Part shown: positions 17,176 to 26,080 of the stretch, one piece after another
Numbering within the stretch: the first letter of the stretch is position 1
How the letters are laid out: each line of letters starts with the position of its first letter
Source: Rhodothermus profundi
GTDB lineage: Bacteria; Bacteroidota; Rhodothermia; Rhodothermales; Rhodothermaceae
Length of the DNA stretch: 41,847 bases
Reading direction: 5' to 3'
Assembly (NCBI RefSeq): GCF_900142415.1
Contig: NZ_FRAU01000010.1
Span: forward strand, 1-41,847
The notes under the pieces: model-generated
Database searches by the model: none
Seen by the model: the letters and a program-made list of their open reading frames with translations, nothing else
Told to the model about the DNA's origin: nothing
Made by a program: the position numbers and the translations under genes

Positions 17176-19401
17176 ATGGTCCAGGTATCCACGCTCCTGA
17201 AAGCGGGGAGTCTGAATATTCCAGAAGAATACCAGCAACGTCTGGAGGAGCTGCTGCGGGTGTGTCATAAGCACCTGCCTCGCGTTGATGAAGACCTTAT
17301 ACGCCGAGCATTTCGGGTAAGCTACTGGGCCCATCGAGATCACCGGCGCGTGACAGGTGAGCCCTACATCCTGCATCCTCTGGAAGTGGCCTTTATTGTG
17401 GCCCAGGATATCAGTTTTGATGATGTCAGCGTAGCGGCTGCGCTGCTTCACGACGTGGTGGAAGACTCCGACATCTCGCTGGACTTTATTCGGGAGGAGT
17501 TCGGCGAGACCATGGGCATTATTATCGACGGGCTGACGAAAATTCAAGGCGTCTTCGCATCGCGTGAGCTGGGACAGGCCGAAAACGTGCGCAAGCTGAT
17601 GCTCTCTATGGCCGAAGACATTCGCGTTATTCTGGTTAAGTTTGCAGACCGGCTGCACAATATGCGCACCATTGAGGCGCTGTCCCCGCAGAAGCGACTG
17701 AAAATTGCAACCGAGACGCTTGAGCTGTTTGCGCCGCTGGCGCACCGCTTTGGTCTGTTCAAGATCAAAAGTGAGCTGGAGGACCTGTCGCTCAAAGTGC
17801 TGCAACCCGATGAGTACTACGCAATTGTGCGGGGACTGAACGAATCAAAAAAGGAGCGGGAGGCTTATATCCAGCGCTTTATCGAACCCCTGAAGCAGCG
17901 GTTGGAGGAGGCAGGACTCGAATTTGATATCTACGGCCGTCCCAAGAACATTTACTCAATCTATCGAAAAATGAAGCGGCAAAACAAGCCGCTTGAAGAA
18001 ATCTATGACCTGTTTGCCATCCGCATTGTGCTCAAAAGTTCAGGTCGAAAGGGAAAGGAGGACTGCTGGCGGGCCTATTCCATTGTAACCGATCTGTATC
18101 GGCCTTTGCCGGAGCGGTTTCGGGATTTCATCTCCGTGCCTAAATCCAACGGCTACCAGAGTCTTCACACCACTGTGCTGGGGCCGGGCGGCCGCAAGGT
18201 AGAAGTGCAGATTCGCACGCAGGAAATGCATGAAGTGGCCGAACGGGGCGTAGCGGCGCACTGGCGTTATAAGGAGGGCATAGAGAAGCCTGATCCCAAA
18301 ATGGACCAGTGGCTGCGGTGGGTTCATGAGATTCTGGAAAATCCGAAGCCCGACCAGGCCACGGAGTTTGTCAAGGAATTTCGGCTGAATCTTTATGATG
18401 ACGAGATTTACGTCTTTACCCCTAAGGGCGACGTCATCAGTCTGCCGCAAGGTGCGACGCCAGTTGATTTTGCCTTTCGGGTACATACAGAAGTGGGCTT
18501 GCACTGCATCGGGGCCAAAGTCAATGGTAGGCTGGTGCCGCTTTCCTACAAGCTGAAAAGTGGGGACCAGGTAGAGATTATCACCTCCAAGAAGCAGACG
18601 CCCAATCCTGATTGGATGAAATTTGTCGTTACCCAAAAGGCAAGAAGTCATATCCGGCACTGGATCAACGAGCAGCGTCGGAAAACCATTGAGCTAGGAA
18701 AAGAGCTCTGGGAAAAGCGGGCGCAGCGTCTGGGGTTGGAAGTGGATGAGCGTCAGTTGCAGCGCGTGGCCCACCGGTTGAAATTCCCTAACCTCCAGCA
18801 GATGTTTTATGAACTGGGGAGCGGGTTGTTTGAAGTAGATGAGTTGATTAAGGCGCTGCAGGCCGGAGATGGGCAACAGGAGTCGCAATCGCAGGCGTTG
18901 CGTCTGAAGTACGAAAGCTTTCTGGATACGGCTAAGGAGACCGGGCAGCCTGCGCTGAAAATAGATGGAGAGCTTCATACGGATATTGTTACCACCTATG
19001 CGTCCTGCTGCAATCCTATTCCCGGGGATGAGGTGTTTGGCTATGTGAGTCGAAGTGGAGCCATAAAGATCCATCGGGTTAACTGTAAAAATGCTCCCTA
19101 TCTGCTGATCAATCATCCAGATCGCATTGTGCCGGTTGAATGGAGCCGGCAAAAGGACGTGCAGTTTCTGGCTGCACTGCGGGTAATTGGCGAAGATCGG
19201 GTAGGAATTGTCAGTGATATTACAACGGTCATTTCTAAGAGCCTCAAGACAAATATTCGCTCCATAACGGTCGATTCAGAAGATGGCGTGTTTGAAGGGA
19301 CCATTGTGCTTTACGTGAGCGACCTGGAGCACTTGCGCCGCGTCATTGAGCGAATCAAACGCATTGACGGCATCTACGGGGTATACCGTTTTGAGGAGTA
19401 A
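17176..19401 (+). CDS. rel: Bifunctional (p)ppGpp synthetase/hydrolase, Rel/SpoT family
   Basis: Makes and degrades the stringent-response alarmone. The 741-residue product has the N-terminal HD hydrolase (H53, H67, HD at 92-93, ED at 96-97, ADRLHNMR at 157-164), a synthetase domain with GRPKNIYSIYRKM (254-266) and RFRD at 314-317, the RXKD-class loop of bifunctional enzymes rather than the acidic EXDD of RelA, then PKSNGYQSLHTTV. TGS (~410-470), a Cys-Cys zinc-finger region (C611, C612, H633, C637) and ACT (~665-740) follow. GGAGG (17168-17172) precedes the start. The intact HD motif predicts active hydrolase. Confidence 0.96.
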   Translation: MVQVSTLLKAGSLNIPEEYQQRLEELLRVCHKHLPRVDEDLIRRAFRVSYWAHRDHRRVTGEPYILHPLEVAFIVAQDISFDDVSVAAALLHDVVEDSDISLDFIREEFGETMGIIIDGLTKIQGVFASRELGQAENVRKLMLSMAEDIRVILVKFADRLHNMRTIEALSPQKRLKIATETLELFAPLAHRFGLFKIKSELEDLSLKVLQPDEYYAIVRGLNESKKEREAYIQRFIEPLKQRLEEAGLEFDIYGRPKNIYSIYRKMKRQNKPLEEIYDLFAIRIVLKSSGRKGKEDCWRAYSIVTDLYRPLPERFRDFISVPKSNGYQSLHTTVLGPGGRKVEVQIRTQEMHEVAERGVAAHWRYKEGIEKPDPKMDQWLRWVHEILENPKPDQATEFVKEFRLNLYDDEIYVFTPKGDVISLPQGATPVDFAFRVHTEVGLHCIGAKVNGRLVPLSYKLKSGDQVEIITSKKQTPNPDWMKFVVTQKARSHIRHWINEQRRKTIELGKELWEKRAQRLGLEVDERQLQRVAHRLKFPNLQQMFYELGSGLFEVDELIKALQAGDGQQESQSQALRLKYESFLDTAKETGQPALKIDGELHTDIVTTYASCCNPIPGDEVFGYVSRSGAIKIHRVNCKNAPYLLINHPDRIVPVEWSRQKDVQFLAALRVIGEDRVGIVSDITTVISKSLKTNIRSITVDSEDGVFEGTIVLYVSDLEHLRRVIERIKRIDGIYGVYRFEE

Positions 19402-19443
19402 CGACAAGTCCTTAAAAATTCAATGATGAGCTGTCGTTTTGTT
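19400..19443 (+). terminator. Possible weak terminator after rel
   Basis: AACGACA (19400-19406, overlapping the rel stop) pairs with TGTCGTT (19432-19438), followed by more T and GTTTTG. The loop is 25 nt and the stem only 7 bp, so termination would be weak. It would separate rel from the HU gene. Confidence 0.3.
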
Positions 19444-19472
19444 TTGCAAAAGCTCACGTAATTTAATAAAAT
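19444..19472 (+). promoter_or_regulatory. Candidate sigma-70 promoter of the HU gene
   Basis: TTGCAA (19444-19449) and TAAAAT (19467-19472) are separated by 17 bp, the ideal spacing; they match four of six and five of six consensus bases. A transcript starting near 19479 would have a ~97-nt leader. In the leader CCTGCCGCAT and ATGCGGGCAGG can pair with one bulge. Sequence match only. Confidence 0.4.
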
Positions 19473-19575
19473 GCTGCGTCCTGCCGCATCGTTGCAATGT
19501 GGGAGGTAGCGCCCCATCCATGCGGGCAGGCAATCGCGTTGGTTGCATGTGCAAATTTAAACGGAGTGGCTGATC

Positions 19576-19971
19576 ATGGCGCAACGCATACCCACTTTGA
19601 CGAAGAAGGACGTGGCGCGTCGGGTTGCCCAGCTTATGGGTGAACCCATTTACAAAAGCGAGCCCTGGGTAAGTGCGGTGATTGAAGCATTGGCGCAGCT
19701 CCTTGAAGAGGCGGATCCTGAAGTGCGCATTGAGCTGCGCGATTTCGGGGTCTTTGAGGTCAAGCGCACGCGTGCAAAGCCCAAAGCACGCAATCCGAAG
19801 ACAAACGAGACCGTTTTTATTCCCAGTCGCCGAAAGACGCACTTTAAGCCCAGCAAGCGGCTGAAGCAGGTGTTGCAGCGTCCGCTCATTGAATTGAACT
19901 ATGAAATTCCTGAAGGGAGCGCCGACAAGTATCTGGAAGCGCAAGCTTCCGGGAAGAACGGCGCTCGCTGA
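19576..19971 (+). CDS. HU/IHF-family DNA-binding protein with C-terminal extension
   Basis: Nucleoid architectural protein that bends DNA. Residues 1-100 are an HU fold: LTKKDVARRVAQ helix, LRDFGVFEVKRTRA strand turn, and the beta-arm RNPKTNETVFIPSRR (72-86) with the RNPKT tip that intercalates in the family. Unlike ~90-residue HU, it continues about 31 residues more (QRPLIELNYEIPEGSADKYL and a basic end). It is monocistronic by context: probable own promoter upstream, strong terminator downstream. Whether it behaves as HU or as a specialised paralogue cannot be told from the sequence. Confidence 0.9.
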   Translation: MAQRIPTLTKKDVARRVAQLMGEPIYKSEPWVSAVIEALAQLLEEADPEVRIELRDFGVFEVKRTRAKPKARNPKTNETVFIPSRRKTHFKPSKRLKQVLQRPLIELNYEIPEGSADKYLEAQASGKNGAR

Positions 19972-20001
19972 AAATACCCTGCGGAGATGAACCATGAGGT
20001 G

Positions 20002-20036
20002 GCGGACGGGTTAATCCCGAACCCGTCCGCTTTTTT
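20002..20036 (+). terminator. Intrinsic terminator after the HU gene
   Basis: A perfect 11-bp stem (20002-20012 with 20020-20030), seven-base loop, and six T (20031-20036). It ends only 18 nt before the ruvX ATG, so ruvX must be expressed by read-through, attenuation or an upstream promoter. Confidence 0.9.
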
Positions 20037-20054
20037 CATGGTGCTGCTGAAGCA

Positions 20055-20510
20055 ATGTTGTTGTCTGGGGCTACGCGGCCGCGTGTAGTGGGCATAGATT
20101 ACGGAAGGCGACGGGTTGGGCTGGCGCTGGCTGACCCGCTGCGCATAATTGCTCAGCCCTATGGTACCTACCCGCCAGAGGAAGCGCTGCGCGTGCTTCA
20201 GCGACTGCATGCCGAGGAAGGAATTGAAACGCTGGTGGTGGGCTGGCCGCTGACGGAAGCAGGAACGGAGGGCGCAGCTACACGTCAGGTAGCGCGCTTT
20301 ATCCGTCGATTAGAACGGCTGCTGCCTGGCGTAAAAATTGTGCGCTGGGACGAACGCTACACGTCGGAGCTTGCCCGAGAACGTTTGCGCGAAGTAGGAG
20401 GATCGCGCAAAAAGCGAAGGGAGCGGGGACGTGTAGATCAGATGGCTGCCGCGATAATCCTGCAGGAGTATCTGGAATATCAGGAACCGAAGCAAAGCTT
20501 TCCCCAATAA
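20055..20510 (+). CDS. ruvX: Holliday junction resolvase-like protein RuvX/YqgF
   Basis: RNase H-fold nuclease family implicated in pre-16S rRNA 5' maturation and proposed as a junction resolvase. The 151-residue product has the GIDYG catalytic motif (13-17, D15), VVGWP (61-65), DERYTS (99-104) and the final acidic D128 in VDQMAAAIIL. Length fits the family. Start at 20055; the only other nearby ATG (20038) is out of frame. It is 32 nt before def, and both are housekeeping genes of translation and rRNA maturation. Confidence 0.93.
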   Translation: MLLSGATRPRVVGIDYGRRRVGLALADPLRIIAQPYGTYPPEEALRVLQRLHAEEGIETLVVGWPLTEAGTEGAATRQVARFIRRLERLLPGVKIVRWDERYTSELARERLREVGGSRKKRRERGRVDQMAAAIILQEYLEYQEPKQSFPQ

Positions 20511-20542
20511 AGCACAGGTCCAAACGTTACGATCGGACGCGG

Positions 20543-21112
20543 ATGGTACTGCCTATTCATGTATACGGGGATCCCATTTTGCGGGAGCGAGCGCAGCCCG
20601 TGCAGGCCAATTCGCCCGAGCTGCAGCAGTTGCTTGACGACATGGTCGAAACCATGCATGCGGCTTCGGGCATTGGACTGGCGGCGCCTCAGGTAGGGCG
20701 TCGGGAGCGTGTTTTTGTGGTCGATCTGACGCCGCTGAAAGAAGAGCTGGAAGCTGAAGGGGAGTCGCTTCCCTCCATGCCGATGTTTTTTATCAATCCA
20801 GAAATTATCTGGACGAGTGCGGCGCAATGCAGCCTTGAAGAGGGCTGTCTCTCTATTCCGGAGGTGCGGGAAGTGGTGGAGCGGCCTGAGGCCGTTCGGG
20901 TTCGCTATCTGGACCGTCAGTTCAGGCCGCAAGAATTGGAAGCCCATGGCATGTTGGCCCGGGTCATTCAACACGAATATGACCATCTGGAAGGCATTCT
21001 CTTTATCGACCGCATCAGTGCCTTTCGACGACAGTTGTTGAAGCGACGTCTTCGGGAGATTGCGCGGGGGCACGTGTCGGCCGAGTATCCGTTAGCGCTC
21101 AGCCGGGTATAA
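20543..21112 (+). CDS. def: Peptide deformylase
   Basis: Fe(II) or Zn enzyme that removes the formyl group from nascent N-terminal methionine, the step before Map. The 189-residue product has all three motifs: GIGLAAPQVG (43-52), EGCLSIP (100-106; metal ligand C102) and HEYDH (144-148; two metal histidines and catalytic Glu). Length is typical of type I enzymes. It follows ruvX by 32 nt and probably shares its transcript. Confidence 0.96.
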   Translation: MVLPIHVYGDPILRERAQPVQANSPELQQLLDDMVETMHAASGIGLAAPQVGRRERVFVVDLTPLKEELEAEGESLPSMPMFFINPEIIWTSAAQCSLEEGCLSIPEVREVVERPEAVRVRYLDRQFRPQELEAHGMLARVIQHEYDHLEGILFIDRISAFRRQLLKRRLREIARGHVSAEYPLALSRV

Positions 21113-21177
21113 CAAACGGGCTAATTGGCACTGCTTGCTCTGAGGAACGCGTCGCTGCTATCTTCCCAGGAGCGTAA

Positions 21178-21522
21178 ATGCACCCGGGCATGCAGGCGAT
21201 GTGGCGTAAACGGGCAGCAGGGCTGCTCCTGCTTTTTCTGGTCAGTGCCGTTGGCCTACCGGCCGGCCACCAACTGGTACATGTGCTAGAGGCGGGGGCT
21301 TTCGGGTGCGTGGTGGGCAAAGGGCTCCAGCAGGCGACAAACTGCAAACACCTGCCCGATCCTTGCCGTTTGTTTGCCAGTCTGCGTTCCCTTCCGGCAG
21401 CCGGAGTAGCCTTATCCGCCTTTAAAGGCCCTGAAGAGACGATTCCTTTCTTGACCATTCAGGCAGTTGTCCCCTTCTTACCGTGGGCGCCCTTTACGCG
21501 GGCCCCACCGGTTTTGTGCTGA
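21178..21522 (+). CDS. Small exported or membrane protein, Cys/His-containing, unknown
   Basis: I do not recognise the family. The 114-residue product has a basic start (MWRKRAA, residues 8-14) and a hydrophobic segment (about 14-29) ending in GLPAG, which looks like a signal peptide or anchor, then GHQLVH and four Cys-bearing segments (GAFGCVV, TNCKH, DPCRL, final C). A second apolar stretch closes the chain. AGGAG lies six bases before the ATG. Its last five codons form the left arm of a 15-bp hairpin. Placement directly before a TonB receptor suggests a shared role, perhaps metal related; that is inference. Confidence 0.6.
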   Translation: MHPGMQAMWRKRAAGLLLLFLVSAVGLPAGHQLVHVLEAGAFGCVVGKGLQQATNCKHLPDPCRLFASLRSLPAAGVALSAFKGPEETIPFLTIQAVVPFLPWAPFTRAPPVLC

Positions 21523-21571
21523 AGCAGACCACGCATCATCGCTGCTCACCAATAGCTCAGCACAAAACCGG
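21508..21571 (+). promoter_or_regulatory. Long inverted repeat before the TonB receptor
   Basis: A perfect 15-bp stem pairs 21508-21522 with 21557-21571; inside, AGCAG (21523-21527) can pair with CTGCT (21542-21546). The left arm includes the stop codon of the small upstream gene; the right arm ends 10 nt before the receptor ATG and takes in part of its purine-rich GGATGG. No T-run follows. Probably a translational or attenuation switch of receptor synthesis. It does not match a cobalamin riboswitch by eye. Confidence 0.7.
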
Positions 21572-21581
21572 ATGGCAAGCC

Positions 21582-23837
21582 ATGAAGCATCCTGTACAGG
21601 TAGGGCTTTTATTGCTGAGTTTTCTCGTTAGCCGAGGGCTCGAAGGATATGGACAGATTCTAAAAGGACGAGTTACTGATGCCGCTACAGGGACTCCCCT
21701 GATTGGCGCTACGGTCTTTGTGCCTGCCCTTCAGATTGGAACAACAACCGATGCCGAAGGGCGTTATTGCCTGAGGTTTACTCGGACGGGTCGCTACCGC
21801 GTGCTTTTTAGCTACGTAGGTTACCAGCCTGAGGCGCGTGAGGTAACGCTCACGGACACCACGTATTTAGCGGTGAGCTTAACTCCTACGGCTATTGAAG
21901 CTCCGGGCGTAACGATTACTGCCAAGGCACAGGCTACTGATCTGCTTTCGACTCCGCAGGCGGTAACGGTGCTGGAAGGCAGGGGGCTGCGTCTGGCTCG
22001 TGGGATGACGGCTGTGGATGCGCTGGCCCAGACGCCCGGGGTACATCTACTGCACACAGGCACCGGCATAGCCAAACCGATGATTCGAGGGCTCACGGCG
22101 CAGCGCGTGCTGGTGGTGCAGGATGGAGTTCGACAGGAAGGCCAGCAATGGGGAGAAGAGCACGGGGTGGAAGTGGATGCGTACGCTCCCGAGCGTATTG
22201 AGGTCGTCAAGGGGCCTGCCAGTTTGCTTTACGGATCGGATGCACTGGGCGGTGTGGTGCAACTGGCTACAGCAGGGCCTTTCGCGTACAGGCAGCCGGT
22301 TACCGGGTCCCTTACGCTGGAAGGAGCTAGTAATACCCGAATGGGCAGCGCGCATCTGGAGATAGGAGGGCGTCAGGGCAGATGGTTCTATGGTACCAAG
22401 CTGACGCTTCGTCGGGCCGGCGCTTACGACACGCCCCGAGGACTGGTCCCCAACACCGGTCTCGCCGAGCGCAATGGTATGCTTCAGGTGGGCTATCAAG
22501 ATCATACGGCGCAGGTGCACCTGGCTTATAAGGGATACCGCGCTCGCCTGGGATTTTTCGAACCGGAAGCAGAGGAAGCGACCTCTGGGCCGGACAGGCG
22601 CTACCATATTGGGGAGCCATACCAGCGGGTGCATCATGATCTAGCCCAGCTTCGGATCCAATGGCGGCCAGGGGCTGACCGTCTGGAGCTGCACGTGGCC
22701 TGGCAGCAAAACCGACGGCAGGAATTTGAGCATGAGGAGTCGGAAGCGCTTGCAGCTGCTCGGGAAGGTCCTTCGCTTTATTTGCGGCTGCGTACGGTAA
22801 CGACCGATCTGCGCATTCACCATCGGCCAATCGGGCCTCTATTTGGCACAATCGGTTTCAGCGGTCTTTTTCAGCGTAATGAGACGCTGGCCGCGGAAGC
22901 GTTAATTCCCGGGGCACGTGTCTGGAATGGAGCTGTATACGTATTTGAAGAACTAATGCTACCCCGGTTGACCCTTAGCGGGGGAGTGCGGTGGGACGGC
23001 CGGTGGCTTTTCGTGGAGGAGAACGAAGCACTGGGGGTAAGTGCACAGCGGCGCACCTATAGCGCCTTGAGCGGCGCTGTAGGTCTGTCCTGGCGCGTGC
23101 GGCCGAATCTGGCGCTGGCGTTCCATATTGGACGCGCCTGGCGTGCGCCGACGCTCAATGAGCTTTTTTCCCGTGGGGTGCATGAAGGAGCCAGCCGGTT
23201 CGAAGTTGGCACCCCAACGCTGCGCCCCGAGCAGAGCTTCAGTGTTGACGGCACGCTTCGCTGGTTGCAACGCCGCCTGCATCTGGAGGTTAATGCCTTT
23301 GTGCATTGGATTACCCACTTTATCTTTCCCCGGCCTACCGGCCAGCGGGATAGGGATTCTGGCTTTTTTATTTATCGTTTCGATCAAGCGCAGGCGTTAC
23401 TCTGGGGTGGAGAGTTGCTTTTAAATCTGAGCATAACCGATTGGCTGCATTTGCACCTGGGAGGCGACGTTACCTATACCGAGAACCGAGCAACGCGCAC
23501 GCCGCTTCCATTTTCGCCACCGCCCCGGTTGCTTGCTGGAATTGAAGTGCATCGGGAGCGCTGGGGGGCTGCCGATGAGGTGATGCTGCGTCTGGGGCCT
23601 ACTGTTGTCGCCTCCCAGCAGCGGGTTGCTCCAGACGAGGCCCCTACCGATGGCTATGTGGTCTGGCACCTGGCGTTTTCGGCTTCTTGGCCACTGGGCG
23701 CCTGGCGATTGGTGACCGATCTGACCGTTCAGAATCTCCTAAATCGGGCTTATGTTAGCCATTTAAGTCGGCTGCGTCCTTATGGCGTGTTGGAGCCAGG
23801 ACGAAACGTTCAGCTACGTCTTGTGCTGCAGAGGTAA
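21582..23837 (+). CDS. TonB-dependent outer-membrane receptor
   Basis: Gated beta-barrel for uptake of a scarce ligand, energised by TonB-ExbBD. The 751-residue product has a signal peptide (1-24, MKHPVQVGLLLLSF...), a carboxypeptidase-regulatory-like domain (~27-105, GRVTDAATGTPLIGATV), a plug (~120-232) with IRGLTAQRVLVVQDGV (168-183) and VVKGPASLLYGSDALGG (208-224), then the barrel. I start at ATG 21582; the upstream 21483 start would lie across the hairpin and precede the signal peptide. The plug motif and His-rich segments (RVHHDLAQ, RIHHRPIG) resemble ZnuD-like receptors, so zinc is a possible ligand but unproven. It is not SusC-sized. Confidence 0.88.
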   Translation: MKHPVQVGLLLLSFLVSRGLEGYGQILKGRVTDAATGTPLIGATVFVPALQIGTTTDAEGRYCLRFTRTGRYRVLFSYVGYQPEAREVTLTDTTYLAVSLTPTAIEAPGVTITAKAQATDLLSTPQAVTVLEGRGLRLARGMTAVDALAQTPGVHLLHTGTGIAKPMIRGLTAQRVLVVQDGVRQEGQQWGEEHGVEVDAYAPERIEVVKGPASLLYGSDALGGVVQLATAGPFAYRQPVTGSLTLEGASNTRMGSAHLEIGGRQGRWFYGTKLTLRRAGAYDTPRGLVPNTGLAERNGMLQVGYQDHTAQVHLAYKGYRARLGFFEPEAEEATSGPDRRYHIGEPYQRVHHDLAQLRIQWRPGADRLELHVAWQQNRRQEFEHEESEALAAAREGPSLYLRLRTVTTDLRIHHRPIGPLFGTIGFSGLFQRNETLAAEALIPGARVWNGAVYVFEELMLPRLTLSGGVRWDGRWLFVEENEALGVSAQRRTYSALSGAVGLSWRVRPNLALAFHIGRAWRAPTLNELFSRGVHEGASRFEVGTPTLRPEQSFSVDGTLRWLQRRLHLEVNAFVHWITHFIFPRPTGQRDRDSGFFIYRFDQAQALLWGGELLLNLSITDWLHLHLGGDVTYTENRATRTPLPFSPPPRLLAGIEVHRERWGAADEVMLRLGPTVVASQQRVAPDEAPTDGYVVWHLAFSASWPLGAWRLVTDLTVQNLLNRAYVSHLSRLRPYGVLEPGRNVQLRLVLQR

Positions 23838-23874
23838 TGTGTCCGTAAGCAGAGCGAGGTAGCAGGGCTGAAGT

Positions 23875-23920
23875 CCGAAACGAAAGGCGCCTTTGCTCAA
23901 TGAGGCGCCTTTCGTTTCGG
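23875..23920. terminator. Bidirectional terminator between convergent genes
   Basis: A perfect 17-bp stem (23875-23891 with 23904-23920) around a 12-base loop. Each arm carries CTTTCGTTTC-type T-rich sequence on its own 3' side, so it can work from either direction. It lies between the TonB receptor (+) and the ppiD-like gene (-), 37 and 21 nt from their ends. Confidence 0.75.
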
Positions 23921-23941
23921 GAGGTGGTTCAGCGGGTGGTG

Positions 23942-26032
23942 TTACAGCTCAAATCGACGGCGGTAATCTTTGATGTCCGCTTGCTCACGCAGCGCAGCCA
24001 GCCACTGAGCCAGGACTTGTTGGCGTCGCTGACTGAGCAATTGCTGCCGAATCTGTTCGCGCATCTGTGCGCTCAGGGGAGGCGGTTCATACAGCCTGGT
24101 TAGCTGCACCACGAAGGCAGCGTTTTCCCCTGCAACGACATCGGACGTCTCGCCTTCCTGCAGCCCGAACACGGTGCCGATGAAGCGCGGCTCACGGCCC
24201 AGTCCAGGAATCAGCGTTTGATTATAGCTAAGCTGAGTGACAGTTTGCACGGTGGTGCCCAGCGCTTCGGCCAGGCCCTCAAAGCCGTGTTGCTGCAGCG
24301 CTTGCCGCAGGCGGGCTACCTGCACTTCTTTTTTCTTTTCCAGCAGCACACGGGGGCGGATTTCATTGCGGACTTCTTCAAAAGAGCGGTATCCTTCGGG
24401 CGTTACTTCGACGAGCTGCAGGACGATAAACCGGTCGTCCAGTTCGATGACCTGGCTGATGTCGCCTTCGTCTGCGTCGGCGAGGAAGTTCAGGATGGCT
24501 CGGCTCTGACCAATTCCGGGCAGAAATTGCTGTCCTTCCTCAATGCGCATTTCCTGCACCTGCAATCCCATGCGTTGGGCTTCGCCCTCAAAGTCGCCGG
24601 AGTCTTCTGCAAAGTATGCCAGGTCTTCCATGCGTTCCTGGATACGGTTCAGCGTAGCCAGGGAGGGGGTCAGGCGCATGGCCAGGTCAGCGATCTGCAC
24701 CTCCAGGTTAGAGCGGCCGGTTACTTCAATCAGGTGGTAGCCGAAGCGCGTGGCAACAGGTCCGACGACGCGGCCGATCGGCGCTGAGAAAGCCGCTTTT
24801 TCGAAGGGTTCGACCATGCGGCCGCGTCCGAACCAGCCGAGATCGCCTCCGCGGCGAGCGCTTCCAGGGTCGTCGGAGTGCTCACGGGCCAGGGTGGCAA
24901 AGTCGGCTCCTTGTTCGAGTTGGCGTTTCAGTGCCAGGGCTTCCTGGCGGGCCTGGCGGCGAGCTTCCGGGTCATCTTCGGGGGCGCGGATCAGGATGTG
25001 CCGGGCGCGGATGACGGTTTCCGAGGCGGGGCGTACGGCCCGAATTTTAATCAGGTGCGCCAGGCCGCCGGCGATCACCGGTCCTACAACCTTGCCCGGT
25101 TGGGGGTCGTCAAAGATTACGTCGCCCAGCGCTGGGTCTAGTTCGTCCCGGCGGAAGAAAGCATCGGTGAAGGGCCGTTCTGAAGCATAGCGGGCCAGGA
25201 AGAGCGAGTCGTTTTCGGCCTGGGCAAAGCGTTCTTTGAGGTGAGTTAGTTCTTCGAGCACCTGCAGGGTGTCTTCAGCGGTGGGATTCTTGGGCAGGGT
25301 AACGTAGGCGACCCGATAGGTGCGGTTGCGTTTGAAGTCCTCCCGATGCTGGTTGTAGTAGCGGCGCAGGTCGCTTTCGGTAACCGAGACGGAATCGTCT
25401 GGCACTTCTGCGTAGCGGAGTGCGACGTAGCGTGCGTCCGCCCGCAGCGTGCGTCGGCGGTACGTTTCTTCCACTTCCTGATCAGAGACGCGTACGGTAG
25501 CGAGCAGGAGCTGCTCCAGTTTCTGCCGAGCGCGCTCGGCGCGCAGGAATTCTTCGAGTCGAATCCAGTCTTCACGGGCTGCCGGGTTGTCGATAAAGTT
25601 TTGCAGGAGCGCCCGGTTGACGTTACCGTTTTCGTCGCCGAAGTAGGCTTTAATAATGGGATGGGGGTTATCGCCCAGGACCATCTGTACGACTTCGTCA
25701 TCGGTCACCGTAATGCCCAGACGTTCCATAGCCTGCTGGCGCAGGCGGTCTTCGACGAGCGCATTGAAGACCTGTTCGCGAATCAGGTCGCTCATCTGCG
25801 GGGTAGGCGATTCGCCCGTCTGTTGCTGATAAGCCTGCATCTGGGCTTCGATTGCCCGGACGTATTCCTGGTACGAAATGGGGTCCCCGTTCACTTCGGC
25901 GATGGTGTCGCCGGTGCGTCCGACGACATCGAAGGCGCCCGAATCCTGCAGCACCCAGATAATGCCAAAGGAGATCACCAGAATCCACAGAATGACTCCG
26001 GTGTTCTCCCGGAGTTTATTCATGACACCCAT
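23942..26032 (-). CDS. ppiD: PpiD-like membrane-anchored peptidyl-prolyl isomerase/chaperone
   Basis: Periplasm-facing chaperone for outer-membrane and secreted proteins. About 696 residues from ATG 26032: a single N-terminal membrane helix (about 11-28, [15 protein letters not shown]), a SurA_N-like helical region (~45-220), a parvulin domain (~340-440: [29 protein letters not shown]), and a second half with a further substrate-binding-like region. The ATG at 26023 is an equally possible start three residues later. It is downstream of fliA but separated by a probable terminator, so it may not be part of the flagellar operon. Confidence 0.87.
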   Translation of the reverse strand: MGVMNKLRENTGVILWILVISFGIIWVLQDSGAFDVVGRTGDTIAEVNGDPISYQEYVRAIEAQMQAYQQQTGESPTPQMSDLIREQVFNALVEDRLRQQAMERLGITVTDDEVVQMVLGDNPHPIIKAYFGDENGNVNRALLQNFIDNPAAREDWIRLEEFLRAERARQKLEQLLLATVRVSDQEVEETYRRRTLRADARYVALRYAEVPDDSVSVTESDLRRYYNQHREDFKRNRTYRVAYVTLPKNPTAEDTLQVLEELTHLKERFAQAENDSLFLARYASERPFTDAFFRRDELDPALGDVIFDDPQPGKVVGPVIAGGLAHLIKIRAVRPASETVIRARHILIRAPEDDPEARRQARQEALALKRQLEQGADFATLAREHSDDPGSARRGGDLGWFGRGRMVEPFEKAAFSAPIGRVVGPVATRFGYHLIEVTGRSNLEVQIADLAMRLTPSLATLNRIQERMEDLAYFAEDSGDFEGEAQRMGLQVQEMRIEEGQQFLPGIGQSRAILNFLADADEGDISQVIELDDRFIVLQLVEVTPEGYRSFEEVRNEIRPRVLLEKKKEVQVARLRQALQQHGFEGLAEALGTTVQTVTQLSYNQTLIPGLGREPRFIGTVFGLQEGETSDVVAGENAAFVVQLTRLYEPPPLSAQMREQIRQQLLSQRRQQVLAQWLAALREQADIKDYRRRFEL

Positions 26033-26080
26033 GCGCGCAACGCTGTTTGGTTGGCTTCCACACAAAAAACAAGTGGAAAT

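Noticed and set aside
21508-21571. Cobalamin or other known riboswitch before the TonB receptor
   Set aside because: The region is a simple long inverted repeat of ~64 nt; it is too short and lacks the conserved multi-helix core and box sequences.
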